Source of the DNA: Burkholderiaceae bacterium
Lineage (GTDB): Bacteria; Pseudomonadota; Gammaproteobacteria; Burkholderiales; Burkholderiaceae_B
Assembly: GCA_030728985.1 (NCBI GenBank)
Contig: JANQYI010000012.1
Location: 186,001-250,000 of the forward strand
DNA length: 64,000 nucleotides
Direction: 5' to 3'
Shown here: in pieces, positions 27,620 through 36,696 of the stretch
Layout: the number at the start of each line of letters is the position of its first letter
Position numbering within the stretch: position 1 is the stretch's first letter
The notes under the pieces: generated by a model
Seen by the model: only the letters and a program-made list of their open reading frames with translations
Databases searched by the model: none
What the model was told of the DNA's origin: nothing
Translations under genes and position numbers: made by a program

Positions 27620-27961
27620 AACGAGGGTGGCCGCACACTGGCTGGCGACCTCACTGTCTAACTTGTTTGCGTCAGGCATTTTTCCCCAGCCTCCTTTCTC
27701 AATGAAGTTGTAGCGCGACCATTCGTCTATCTTCTTGAGTTCAACCAGGTTCGCTTCGTACTGACTGTCACGTTTAAACATTTCGACGCAGACAGGCGTC
27801 AGCGCGGCGACGGTTGCCAATGCACTTTGTTCTTGACTCATCGATTTGGCTTGCCCGGCTGTGTGCCAATTAGCAAAGCCAAAGCCGATGACGATGGCGA
27901 TGATTGCGCCGGCGGCTGCGCCCCACAATGCGGGTTCAGTTTGAATTGGAAGCTTTTTCAT
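27611..27961 (-). CDS. Conserved membrane-anchored protein of unknown function
   Basis: This 116-residue protein has one N-terminal membrane segment (ALWGAAAGAIIAIVIGFGFA, about 11-30) and a soluble part of about 80 residues, probably periplasmic. The soluble part holds ALTPVCVEMF, a GGWGKMPD motif and a late SQCAATL, with one Cys in each of two conserved blocks. This pattern matches a family of uncharacterised proteins I recall from proteobacteria (small, one helix, TPVCVxxF and EKGGWxxMP). I chose the ATG at 27959-27961 because AAAAGG lies before it; the open frame extends 22 codons upstream. The function is unknown. Confidence 0.7.
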   Translation of the reverse strand: MKKLPIQTEPALWGAAAGAIIAIVIGFGFANWHTAGQAKSMSQEQSALATVAALTPVCVEMFKRDSQYEANLVELKKIDEWSRYNFIEKGGWGKMPDANKLDSEVASQCAATLVKT

Positions 27962-28109
27962 ATATTGCCTTTTAAGGGAAGGCCGTCCCGAGACGGATGT
28001 AAACACTCTACGCTGCATCATGCTCAAGCGGGGTTTTAATTACATAATCCGAAGTAATTAGGAATAGTTCCCTTTAAAATTAAGACTTCAGATTTTGTCG
28101 AGGTTGGTT

Positions 28110-30146
28110 GTGGCGAAAAATAATGTGTCACCGAGTCGTACGGTTTCTCCTGACGATGCAATGAAGGCTCAAAACAGATTTCAAGAGGCCCTGGCCTTGC
28201 ATCAGTTAGGTCAACTCTCACAAGCACAACTTTTATATGAGCGCGCGCTCAAGTGGCATCCAGGCCATTTTGATTCATTGAATATGCTGGCCACCATCGC
28301 CTATCAAACAGGTCGGCTCGAGCGCGCGGAGTCCCTGTTTGTCAAAGCGTTAAAAATCGATCCAGAGGCTGTTTACGCATTAAATAATTTTGGTAACGTG
28401 CTTCAAGATCTTGGGAAATTTAAATCGGCGTTAGCGTATTACGATAAAGCGATCGCTTTAGACCCTTCTTATGCCGAAGCGCACAATAATCGCGCTGATT
28501 TACTCCAACAGACTGGCAGAGGTTTAGAGGCTCTGGAGGGCTATGATCGCGCAATCGCGCTCATGCCCAACTATGCCGAGGCGCACTATAACCGAGCGAA
28601 TGCCCTGGGGATAATGGGGCGCTTAGAGGAGTCGGTGGCAAGCCATGACGCCGCGATCCGCATCGTGCCCGATTATGCGCAAGCCTATATGAATCGGGGT
28701 AATGCATTAAACGAGCTTGGACGACTTGTTGAGGCGGTGGATAGTTTTGATCGAGCCATCGATCTTTCACTTCAGATCCCATATTTGCTCGGCACACGCC
28801 TGCATGTCTCTATGCAGATGTGCGATTGGAGGCATTATCGAGAGCGTCTTTCCGCGTTGTTGGTGGCCGTCAAAAACGATGAGCCTGCGAGCCTACCCTT
28901 TCCGCTTCTCGCGCTGACATCGGATCCTAACCTGCAGCAGCGTGCCGCGCGAACTTGGATTTTTGCCAAGCACCCGCCTGCCAAACACGTGTTGCCTTTC
29001 GCCAAGCGAGAGCTCAAGCACAGGTTGCGAGTTGGTTACTTTTCGGCGGATTTCCACCATCATCCCGTCGCTCAACTGATCGCGGGCTTGTTCGAAGCGC
29101 ACGATCGCACGAAATTCGAAATTTTCGCCTTTTCTTCGGGGCCGAATACCCAGGATCCGATGCGTTTGCGTCTTGAGCAAAGTTTTGAGCATTTCATCGA
29201 TGTGAAAGCAGAGTCCGACGCCCAAGTGGTCGCGCGCGCCAGAGCGCTTGAGCTCGATATCGCGATTGATCTGAGTGGCTTGACTACGGGCTGCCGTCCA
29301 AGCGTGTTCGCGGCGAGAGTCGCGCCCATACAAATCAATTATTTGGGTTACCCCGGCACCATGGGCGCGCCTTACATGGATTACATCCTTGCCGATCAAA
29401 CACTGATTACGCCAGAGACAGAGCCTTTTTATACGGAGAAGGTGATTTATCTGCCTCATAGTTATCAGCCGAACGACCGTCAGCGCAGCGTGTCACCACT
29501 CCCGTTCACTCGCGCGGGGCTCGGGTTACCCGAGGACGCGTTCGTCTTTTGCTGCTTTAACAACAACTTCAAAATCACACCCGAAACCTTTGATCGTTGG
29601 ATGTCGATTTTGCGTGCCGTACCCGGTAGTGTTTTGTGGCTTTTGCAGGCGAGCGAACTTACGGCCACTCATCTGCGTCGAGAGGCCCAAGAGCGCGGCG
29701 TGCATCCGGATAGGTTGATCTTTGCTCCAAAAGTTCCGACAGATCAATACTTGGCGCGCCAACGCTGCGCTGATTTGTTTCTGGATTCGCTACCCTACAA
29801 TGCGCACACCACGGCAAGTGATGCTTTGTGGGTGGGCTTACCCGTATTGACGTGCATGGGCCAAGCCTTTGCGAGCCGTGTCGGTGCAAGTTTGTTGCGC
29901 GCGGTTGAGTTGCCTGAACTCATCACGGAGGACGAGAAATCCTTTGAGGCTCGTGCGATCGAGTTGGCGACTCATCCAGCATTGCTCAAATCATTGCGCG
30001 AGCGTCTTGAGAAAAACCGTTTGCACGCGCCTTTGTTCGATAGTCAACGTCTCGCGCACGCGATCGAGGATGCGTATGTTCAAGTGCAGGCGCTTCGGGT
30101 GGCAGGAAAGCCACCCGGATCTATTCACATAGCTGATAAGATTTGA
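28110..30146 (+). CDS. TPR-repeat O-GlcNAc transferase-like glycosyltransferase (GT41)
   Basis: This protein of about 678 residues has at least five tetratricopeptide repeats over roughly residues 20-210 (for example EAVYALNNFGNVLQDLGKF and PSYAEAHNNRADLLQQ). A GT41 catalytic region like O-GlcNAc transferase/SPINDLY follows, containing LRVGYFSADFHHHPVAQLI, CCFNNNFKITPETFDRWM, PYNAHTTASDALWVGLPVLT and GQAFASRVGASLL. It probably moves a sugar from a UDP donor onto protein in the cytoplasm. The GTG at 28110 with GAGG seven bases before it is the best start; a TTG at 28095 is possible. No flagellar, pilus or S-layer target gene is adjacent. Confidence 0.86.
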   Translation: MAKNNVSPSRTVSPDDAMKAQNRFQEALALHQLGQLSQAQLLYERALKWHPGHFDSLNMLATIAYQTGRLERAESLFVKALKIDPEAVYALNNFGNVLQDLGKFKSALAYYDKAIALDPSYAEAHNNRADLLQQTGRGLEALEGYDRAIALMPNYAEAHYNRANALGIMGRLEESVASHDAAIRIVPDYAQAYMNRGNALNELGRLVEAVDSFDRAIDLSLQIPYLLGTRLHVSMQMCDWRHYRERLSALLVAVKNDEPASLPFPLLALTSDPNLQQRAARTWIFAKHPPAKHVLPFAKRELKHRLRVGYFSADFHHHPVAQLIAGLFEAHDRTKFEIFAFSSGPNTQDPMRLRLEQSFEHFIDVKAESDAQVVARARALELDIAIDLSGLTTGCRPSVFAARVAPIQINYLGYPGTMGAPYMDYILADQTLITPETEPFYTEKVIYLPHSYQPNDRQRSVSPLPFTRAGLGLPEDAFVFCCFNNNFKITPETFDRWMSILRAVPGSVLWLLQASELTATHLRREAQERGVHPDRLIFAPKVPTDQYLARQRCADLFLDSLPYNAHTTASDALWVGLPVLTCMGQAFASRVGASLLRAVELPELITEDEKSFEARAIELATHPALLKSLRERLEKNRLHAPLFDSQRLAHAIEDAYVQVQALRVAGKPPGSIHIADKI

Positions 30147-30155
30147 CGCTTAATG

Positions 30156-30728
30156 TCACCCTGCCTCAGGGAAGGGGAGCGTTTTTCCTTCGGGAATAGG
30201 TTCCTCGCCCAAGCTTAGCAACATGGCAATAGTTACATACGTACCGCTGACAGCGATGAGATCAACAAGCTGTTGCTCCCCCAGCACTTTTTTTGCATGT
30301 TGAAAAAGTTCTTCGCTGATTTTGTGATTTTTACTCATGTTCATGCACACGTCGTACACCACATCTTCGTCCGGTTGCATATTGCGGGGACGAATATTTT
30401 GTTTTAGATCATCCGCGACATGTGCAGGTAAGTCATGACGTAACGCGATCGGGTAGTGGGCGAACCACTCCACCTGCGAACTCCATAGTCGTGCTTGAAT
30501 CAAAATGGCAAATTCACTCAGGCGCATCGGTAGCGAGTTGTTGAAGCGCAAATAATCAAGCAAGCGCTTCATTCGATCAGCAAAAACTGGGCTTCTCAAC
30601 ATCACATTGTAAGGACCTGCGAGTCCAAGGCTGGAAATGTCGAGAATTTCTTGCGCGAGTCCCCGAGACTCTTGAGGCAAGGTTTCGAGCGTAACTTGAG
30701 GAAATCTTTTTTGCTTTGACGTTGACAT
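30156..30728 (-). CDS. Carboxymuconolactone decarboxylase family protein
   Basis: This 190-residue protein matches the CMD/AhpD-like fold: PYNVMLRSPVFADRM, RLSEFAILIQARLWSSQVEW and VLGEQQLVDLIAVSGTYVTIAML. The AhpD CxxC redox pair is absent (only one Cys, in YDVCMNM), so a peroxidase role is unlikely. A decarboxylase or lyase-like role in ring catabolism is possible but unproven. It is the last gene of the minus-strand run amidase, TauD-type dioxygenase, TctC protein, CMD protein. Confidence 0.8.
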   Translation of the reverse strand: MSTSKQKRFPQVTLETLPQESRGLAQEILDISSLGLAGPYNVMLRSPVFADRMKRLLDYLRFNNSLPMRLSEFAILIQARLWSSQVEWFAHYPIALRHDLPAHVADDLKQNIRPRNMQPDEDVVYDVCMNMSKNHKISEELFQHAKKVLGEQQLVDLIAVSGTYVTIAMLLSLGEEPIPEGKTLPFPEAG

Positions 30729-30801
30729 GTGATGTCCAAATATGAATTGAATGATGCGGATTTGACAGCCTAAATGGCGAAAAGTTTTTTATAGCTTAGA
30801 T

Positions 30802-31776
30802 TTAACGAATTGAAGTTTGAGTGCGTTGTAGTAATTCTTTATATTTAGCGGCATCACTGGCTAGACGCGCTTTAAATTCACTAGGGGAGGATGTTTGCAC
30901 TTCCATTCCCTGCGCCGCCAGTTTTTCGTAAAACTTTGGATTTCCGGCGACCTTTTTTATGGCAGCATTAAGTTTTTCAACGACAGCGACAGGCGTTCCA
31001 GCGGGTGCGATCACACCTTGCCATGTGTAAGCTTCAAAACCAGGTAATGTTTGCGCCACAGTAGGCACGTTAGGCGTTGCAGAGCCACGCTTAACACCCG
31101 AGGTCGCAACCAGAACGAGACGACCTTCCTTGATGTTTTCGGCATTACCCACCAGAGAGGTGAACATCATGTCGACGCGACCTGCTATGAGGTCGACAAG
31201 AGCTGGGCCCGCACCTTTGTAAGGGACGTGAACAAGATTGATGCCGGCGGCGATACGAAACGACTCGCCTGCAAGGTGTTGCGCCGAGCCGTTTCCTGAG
31301 GAGGCGAAGTTTAATTTGCCTGGATTTTTCTTGGCATAGTCGATTAATTGTTCAACTGTTTTAATGTTCAAGCCTGGCGTAACGAGGAGTCCAAGCGGCT
31401 GTATTGTTGTTTGGGAGACGGGAGAAAAGTCTTTGACAGGATCATAGGTTGGTGTGTTGTGCAAAAGAGGTGTGATGACAAATGCGTTTGTGCCAAAGAG
31501 CAAACTGTAGCCATTTGGACTCGCGCGTTTGATCGAGTCTGTGCCGACGAGCGTACCGCCACCCGCCCTGTTTTCAACAATGACGGACTGCCCCATGATC
31601 GGTGTTAGTTCTTGAGCAAGCATGCGCGCCACGATGTCCGTTGCCCCACCAGGAGCATAGGCGACGATCAGTCTAATGGGTTTGTCTGGAAATTGAGCGC
31701 TGCTTTGAGCACTCGCGACTGGGCTAAGAAGGATCAAGGAAGACAACAGGCTGGTGATGAAATATCGCATATTCAT
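30802..31776 (-). CDS. Tripartite tricarboxylate transporter substrate-binding protein (TctC/Bug family)
   Basis: This 324-residue periplasmic receptor has a signal peptide (MNMRYFITSLLSSLILLSPV, cleavage near ASAQ). Its Bug-family motifs are FPDKPIRLIVAYAPGGATD, VIVENRAGGGTLVG and LNFASSGNGSAQHLAGE. It would collect an organic acid or similar small ligand. It starts two bases after the dioxygenase stop, so it very likely serves the same catabolic pathway as the amidase and dioxygenase. No tctA/tctB genes are adjacent. Confidence 0.92.
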   Translation of the reverse strand: MNMRYFITSLLSSLILLSPVASAQSSAQFPDKPIRLIVAYAPGGATDIVARMLAQELTPIMGQSVIVENRAGGGTLVGTDSIKRASPNGYSLLFGTNAFVITPLLHNTPTYDPVKDFSPVSQTTIQPLGLLVTPGLNIKTVEQLIDYAKKNPGKLNFASSGNGSAQHLAGESFRIAAGINLVHVPYKGAGPALVDLIAGRVDMMFTSLVGNAENIKEGRLVLVATSGVKRGSATPNVPTVAQTLPGFEAYTWQGVIAPAGTPVAVVEKLNAAIKKVAGNPKFYEKLAAQGMEVQTSSPSEFKARLASDAAKYKELLQRTQTSIR

Positions 31777-31778
31777 TT

Positions 31779-32699
31779 TTATGTCCTTGGATTGAAAAGA
31801 AGAGGTTCTTGGGTGCCGCCGGGTCCAAATAAGTGGCCTGCCATGACTTGGCAGCGTTTCATATAGCGATGCTCATCAGGCCCATAATCGGCAACTGCAT
31901 TGTGCGTAGTGCCGATGTTGTCCCACATCAGGACCGAGTCTTTATTCCAGGCGTGGGTGTAGAGATATTTTTCCTCTAGCTGACGTGCGAAAAGTTCTTC
32001 GAGGATTTCGTCGCTTTGCGCTTTAGGCAAACCATTAATCTCGACAGCATAGCCAGGGTTCGCATACAACACTTTTTTTCCTGTCAGCGGATGCGTGAGA
32101 AAGGCAGGGTGGCGCGCAGGTGGCCGGGCATTTCTTTCTTTTTCACTCAAGGGCGGACGCGTGCTGCCAGGCCGGGCCCGCATCATGTCCCAAAATTTGT
32201 TGAAGTCATGGGTGATGGTCTTGTCGGCGAGTGTGGACTTGATGTCTTCGGACAGATCTTCATAGACTGCGTGCATATTTCTGAATTGGGTCGCACCCAG
32301 TGGTTTTCCTTCGCGCTGCGGAATCTTCGTGCCGTATAAAATATTAGCTAAAGCGATGACTGGGGCATAAGACATATCCGTGTGCCATGATTGCCCTGCA
32401 TCTTTAAGTCCAAGTGGTTGACCGTTCTCAACCATATTTGAAAGAATCATCACCTCAGGGAAACCGGGGGCTTGTGCCCGTCCTCCGGGACTAATATAAA
32501 GTTCACCAAAGTTCTGACTGAAGGCTTTGAGTTGGGCCGTCGTCAAAGATTGCTTTGGAAATTCGAGAACACCATAGCGGCCTAGTGCGAGCAACAGCAT
32601 ATCGGTTTGCGTCACACTCAAGGGTTGTGATAAATCAAGTTCTACAACGCAAGCGCCGAGCGTTTCGGGCATCGGGTGTATGTTCACTTTTGTCTCCAT
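31779..32699 (-). CDS. TauD/TfdA family Fe(II)/2-oxoglutarate dioxygenase
   Basis: This 306-residue protein has the iron facial triad of the family: His106 and Asp108 in QSWHTDMSYAP, and the distal His266 in GTTHNAVADY. Arg278 in EHRYMKR fits the 2-oxoglutarate carboxylate ligand. Members hydroxylate taurine, alkyl sulfates, 2,4-D-type aryloxy acids and similar compounds, with decarboxylation of 2-oxoglutarate to succinate. The substrate here is unknown. It lies between an amidase (18 bases upstream) and a TctC receptor (2 bases downstream), which suggests that hydrolysis of an amide and oxidative release belong to one route. Confidence 0.92.
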   Translation of the reverse strand: METKVNIHPMPETLGACVVELDLSQPLSVTQTDMLLLALGRYGVLEFPKQSLTTAQLKAFSQNFGELYISPGGRAQAPGFPEVMILSNMVENGQPLGLKDAGQSWHTDMSYAPVIALANILYGTKIPQREGKPLGATQFRNMHAVYEDLSEDIKSTLADKTITHDFNKFWDMMRARPGSTRPPLSEKERNARPPARHPAFLTHPLTGKKVLYANPGYAVEINGLPKAQSDEILEELFARQLEEKYLYTHAWNKDSVLMWDNIGTTHNAVADYGPDEHRYMKRCQVMAGHLFGPGGTQEPLLFNPRT

Positions 32700-32717
32700 C
32701 CCTTTCTATCATCGGTC

Positions 32718-34127
32718 TTAAACACTAGGTCGCGCCTTGTGCCATGCCGTGTCGCGCTGATAGGCATCGGCGATATTGAGGATCATACCCTCGTCAAAGG
32801 GTTTGCCGACGAGTTGAAACGCCAGCGGCATCTGACGGCTTGAGAAGCCAGCGGGCACGCTCATGGCGGGTAATCCAAGATAATTAATGGCGCGGTTGGT
32901 ATAGGTCAGTTGACTAATGGACTGAAGAACATTGTTGAGGTCGCCAGAGGTCGTCGCAGCGATGGTGGGCATGTGCAAGCGAGCGACGGGGATATGCAGC
33001 GCGTCACAGCTTCCGAGGCTCGTCGCGAGATATTCCTTAATGAAGTTATCTCTGGCGCGAAGCGCGTCGACATAGCCAATCCCGGTCTGAATAAAACCAG
33101 GTTCGATCCGTGCGCGAACTTGATCACTGTAGTCTTGCGGACGCTCTTTAAACCATTTTTGATGGACTTGTCCAGCTTCTGCGGTTAGGACAATTGCCGT
33201 CATTTCGTGAATACGCAGCATGTCAGGCACCTTGACCTCGACGAGCTCCGCGCCGCGCCCACGCAAGACTTGTAAGCTGTCCTCAAGGGCCGCCGCCATT
33301 TCAGGGTCGAGATTTTCACGATAAAAATCCTGAGGCACGCCGATCCGAATGCCTCTAAGATCGCCAGTCAGTTTTTTCTCATAGTCCTCGTTGGGATGCG
33401 CTGTACACCAAGGATCATCGGGGTTGGGAAGACTAATGTGCGTCAACAGACGGGCGCAGTCACGCGCCGACTGCGCAAGCGGACCCACGCAGTCTAAGGT
33501 GTGAGACAGGGGAAAGACGCCATCGATGCTGACGCGTTTAGTAGTCGGTTTAATGCCAGTGACGCCGCACATGAACGCAGGTTGACGAATCGAACCGCCT
33601 GTGTCGCTTCCTAGCGAACCGAAAACGAGACGTGCGGCCACAGCGATACCTGAGCCACTTGATGAGCCACCGCAGGGGTATTCAGGGTTCCAGGGATTGA
33701 GTCCATGGCCGTAATGTCCATTGAAGCCCGTGGGGCTCATGGCGAATTCGGCCATGTGCAGCGCGCCTAGATTGACTTGACCGGCAGCATCCAGCGTATT
33801 GATGACCCAGGCATTTTTATTGGCGATGTTGCCTTTCATAATTTTTGAGCCCACATGCATTTCTTTGCCTTCGACTTCAATCAAATCTTTGTGAGCCAAA
33901 GGTACGCCATGCAAAGGACCCAGCACCATACCGCTTGCCTGCAAGTCATCCAGCGCACGGGCACGCGCTAAGGCTTGCTCATGATCAATGCGAAAGACGG
34001 CATTGAATCGACGGCCAATCGTTTCTAAACGGTTGAGCGCCCAGGTCGTCAGCTCAGTGGACGAAAACGCTTTCTTTGCAATGCCGTCTGCCGCGCTGAC
34101 CAGATCGAGCTGTTCAAACTGACTCAT
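32718..34127 (-). CDS. Amidase (amidase signature family)
   Basis: This 469-residue protein has the Ser-cisSer-Lys arrangement of amidase signature enzymes: Lys80 in PLAHKDL, the serine-rich CGGSSSGSG (about 152-160) and the nucleophile Ser179 in GSDTGGSIRQPA. The length is normal. It hydrolyses an amide to acid and ammonia in the cytoplasm. It could be mistaken for GatA, but no gatB or gatC is nearby and it sits with catabolic genes. The ATG at 34125-34127 has AGGAAAG before it; an ATG eight codons upstream is less supported. It is the first gene of the operon. Confidence 0.9.
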   Translation of the reverse strand: MSQFEQLDLVSAADGIAKKAFSSTELTTWALNRLETIGRRFNAVFRIDHEQALARARALDDLQASGMVLGPLHGVPLAHKDLIEVEGKEMHVGSKIMKGNIANKNAWVINTLDAAGQVNLGALHMAEFAMSPTGFNGHYGHGLNPWNPEYPCGGSSSGSGIAVAARLVFGSLGSDTGGSIRQPAFMCGVTGIKPTTKRVSIDGVFPLSHTLDCVGPLAQSARDCARLLTHISLPNPDDPWCTAHPNEDYEKKLTGDLRGIRIGVPQDFYRENLDPEMAAALEDSLQVLRGRGAELVEVKVPDMLRIHEMTAIVLTAEAGQVHQKWFKERPQDYSDQVRARIEPGFIQTGIGYVDALRARDNFIKEYLATSLGSCDALHIPVARLHMPTIAATTSGDLNNVLQSISQLTYTNRAINYLGLPAMSVPAGFSSRQMPLAFQLVGKPFDEGMILNIADAYQRDTAWHKARPSV

Positions 34128-34239
34128 AATTTCTTTCCTGTGAAGTATCAAAACCAGACTTTAAAAATCTATTCGTCATCACTTAGCATAACGCTGTTTT
34201 TGACCTTTTCGCAGCCTATTTCCTCTTTGAAAAAAATTT

Positions 34240-35388
34240 CTAAAATGGTAGATCTGGCTGAGGATTATGCCGCTCTTGTGTCGCCATGTCGATTGGCATT
34301 AAGCTTCCTGCCCGAACGCCAAGCAGTCGAATCTTTTGGTCTAGAGGGATGCGTCTTAGGCATTCAGTTGCTGCCAGCCGGATGGCGCTGCCTTCATGAA
34401 GAGCGACGGGAACAGTCAGATCGCGCGTGACGACTTGAAAATCCGCATATTTTATTTTGATGCCAATCGTTTTCGTTGCATAGCCTTTGCGCATGAGATC
34501 GTCGGCTAAGCGATTACAAAGTTCAGTAAAAATCGCCGACAAACGAGTGCGATCTTGTTTTGCATGCAAATCGCGTTCAAAGGTTGTTTCCCTGCTCAGT
34601 GATTTAGGCTCTGAGGTTATGACGACGGGTCGGTCATCCAGACCATGCGCAGCTTGATGGAGCCATTGGCCGGTGGACCGACCAAAATGCGCGACCAGAA
34701 CTTCAGGGGCTGTACCAGCGAGTTCTCCGATCGTGTGAATACCCAATGCGGCAAGCTTTTCATTTGCTTTGGGCCCAATGCCATTTATTTTTTTTGCTGG
34801 CAAGGGCCAGATGCGCGTCGATAATTCGGCAGCATGCAAAAGCGTTATCCCATCAGGCTTATCCAAATCGGAGCATATTTTCGACAAAAGTTTGTTCGGA
34901 CTGATGCCGATCGAGCAACTGAGCCCTGTTGCTTCATGTACGGCTTTTTTAATACGTAAGGCGAGTCTTTCTGTATCTTCTTCGAGTTCGGTCAGATCGA
35001 TATAAATTTCATCGATACCGCGATCTTCTACAAGGGGAGCAATGCGGGTGACAGCAGATTTAAAAAGTCTTGAATAATGCTTATAGGCTTCGAAATTTGC
35101 GGGCAAAAGAATCGCCTCGGGTGCCAGCAAGGCGGATTTCATCAAGCCCATGCCAGAAAAGACCCCTAAGGCGCGTGCCTCGTATGTCGATGTCGTGATG
35201 ACGCCTCGTCCCACATAGTCGCGGAGGCGAGCGAAGCGCCTCGCACCTGTTTCATCGGACTTGGGTGGTTCTGTATTGCGACCTCCGACGACGACGGGCT
35301 GACCTTTAAGTTCGGGATAGCTCAATAGTTCTACGGATGCAAAAAATGCATCCATGTCAAGGTGAGCGATTCGGCGGCTGGGTGTCAT
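34240..35388 (-). CDS. dinB: DNA polymerase IV (Y-family translesion polymerase)
   Basis: This Y-family polymerase of about 382 residues copies past DNA lesions and is normally SOS-induced. Catalytic acidic residues lie in HLDMDAFFASVE near the N-terminus and in DRGIDEIYIDLTEL. The little-finger region has ETTFERDL and KIKYADFQVVTRDL. The last residues, QPDLPF, resemble a sliding-clamp-binding motif. Two ATG starts eight codons apart (35412 and 35388) are possible and neither has a strong ribosome site; I use the inner one, which gives MTPSRRIAHLDMD. I see no clear LexA box upstream. Confidence 0.93.
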   Translation of the reverse strand: MTPSRRIAHLDMDAFFASVELLSYPELKGQPVVVGGRNTEPPKSDETGARRFARLRDYVGRGVITTSTYEARALGVFSGMGLMKSALLAPEAILLPANFEAYKHYSRLFKSAVTRIAPLVEDRGIDEIYIDLTELEEDTERLALRIKKAVHEATGLSCSIGISPNKLLSKICSDLDKPDGITLLHAAELSTRIWPLPAKKINGIGPKANEKLAALGIHTIGELAGTAPEVLVAHFGRSTGQWLHQAAHGLDDRPVVITSEPKSLSRETTFERDLHAKQDRTRLSAIFTELCNRLADDLMRKGYATKTIGIKIKYADFQVVTRDLTVPVALHEGSAIRLAATECLRRIPLDQKIRLLGVRAGSLMPIDMATQERHNPQPDLPF

Positions 35389-35504
35389 AGGTTGAGTGTA
35401 TGTGAAACGCATGCGTTTTTGAGAGCAGCACTGGGGTGTAATGCTCTAAACTAAGGCTATCGAAACTCGCGTATTTGATGTGCGCATCAACGGCTTTAAT
35501 CATC

Positions 35505-36578
35505 ATGAATTCCTTATCCTCAGACGCTTCGACCGAAAATCTGCATATTGCCGATTTTCTTGCCATGCCCACGCCCGAAGAACTGCATCAACAGATTCCA
35601 ATGACAAAAAAGGCGGCGGCTACGACTACGGCGGGGCGTGACTCGCTTAATCGCATCTTGCGAGGAGAGGATCCGCGACGATTTGTGGTGGTGGGGCCGT
35701 GCTCCATCCACGATCCCGTTGCAGGTCTGGACTATGCGCGACGTCTCAAAGCCTTGGCCGATGAGGTTTCTGATGTATTGCTCATCGTCATGCGTGTTTA
35801 TTTTGAAAAACCTCGTACCACGGTTGGCTGGAAGGGCTACATCAATGACCCCCATATGGATGACTCTTTTCGGATCGACGAGGGGATGCTTCTCGGTCGC
35901 AAGTTTTTGCTTGAGGTCAACGAACTGGGATTGCCCGCGGCTTCAGAAGCGCTTGATCCAATCTCGCCGCAGTATTTGGGCGATTTGATTGCTTGGAACG
36001 CGATTGGTGCGCGTACAACAGAGTCACAAACGCATCGGGAAATGTCCTCGGGTTTATCGACGCCGGTTGGTTTTAAAAATGCGACCAATGGCGACATCAC
36101 CGTCGCAGTCAACGCCATTTTGTCGGCTGCGAGACCCCATCGTTTCCTGGGCATCAGCGGTCAAGGGCAGGTCTCAATTGTTCATACAACTGGTAACCCC
36201 TATGGTCATCTCGTGCTGCGTGGTGGCGACGGACGTCCCAACTACGATACGGTCTCGGTTTCCTTGGCTGAACAAGCCATGAACAAAGCCAAGATCCGTC
36301 CCAATATCGTGGTGGATTGCTCGCACGCCAATAGTTATAAAAAACCCGAGCTTCAACCCTTGGTCATGTCTGATGTAGTGAGTCAAATCGTCGCCGGAAA
36401 CCGCTCCATTGTGGGTGTCATGATCGAATCGAATCTCGTCGCCGGCAATCAGTCGATTCAGTCTGATCAAAGCAAAATGACCTATGGCTGTTCTGTGACC
36501 GATGGGTGCGTGGATTGGGAGGCCACCGAAACGATGCTGCGCGAGGCGGCTCGTCGCCTTCGCCCCGTGCTTGCTTGA
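35505..36578 (+). CDS. aroG: 3-deoxy-7-phosphoheptulonate (DAHP) synthase, class I
   Basis: This enzyme of about 357 residues joins phosphoenolpyruvate and erythrose 4-phosphate, the first step of the shikimate pathway. The class I-alpha motifs are VVVGPCSIHDP, MRVYFEKPRTTVGWKG, ARTTESQTHREM, PVGFKNATNGD and VDCSHANSYKKPEL. It resembles the feedback-regulated AroF/G/H type; which amino acid inhibits it cannot be told by eye. An ATG at 35478 would add nine residues; neither start has a strong ribosome site. It is divergent from dinB, and the next gene begins 118 bases later. Confidence 0.92.
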   Translation: MNSLSSDASTENLHIADFLAMPTPEELHQQIPMTKKAAATTTAGRDSLNRILRGEDPRRFVVVGPCSIHDPVAGLDYARRLKALADEVSDVLLIVMRVYFEKPRTTVGWKGYINDPHMDDSFRIDEGMLLGRKFLLEVNELGLPAASEALDPISPQYLGDLIAWNAIGARTTESQTHREMSSGLSTPVGFKNATNGDITVAVNAILSAARPHRFLGISGQGQVSIVHTTGNPYGHLVLRGGDGRPNYDTVSVSLAEQAMNKAKIRPNIVVDCSHANSYKKPELQPLVMSDVVSQIVAGNRSIVGVMIESNLVAGNQSIQSDQSKMTYGCSVTDGCVDWEATETMLREAARRLRPVLA

Positions 36579-36696
36579 TGAATGCGCTGCGCCTGGGCTT
36601 GTACAGTAAGGGATTTTTTGCTTTTGCGGCCAAAGAATTGGTCACTTGAGGTAAAGTCGCTAAAACTCTCCAATTTTAATTTTTTCAGGAAGCATC

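Noticed and set aside
30156-30728. AhpD-type alkyl hydroperoxide reductase partner
   Set aside because: The CxxC redox motif is missing.
32718-34127. GatA subunit of the Asp/Glu-tRNA amidotransferase
   Set aside because: It is in a catabolic operon with no gatB or gatC nearby; a general amidase fits better.
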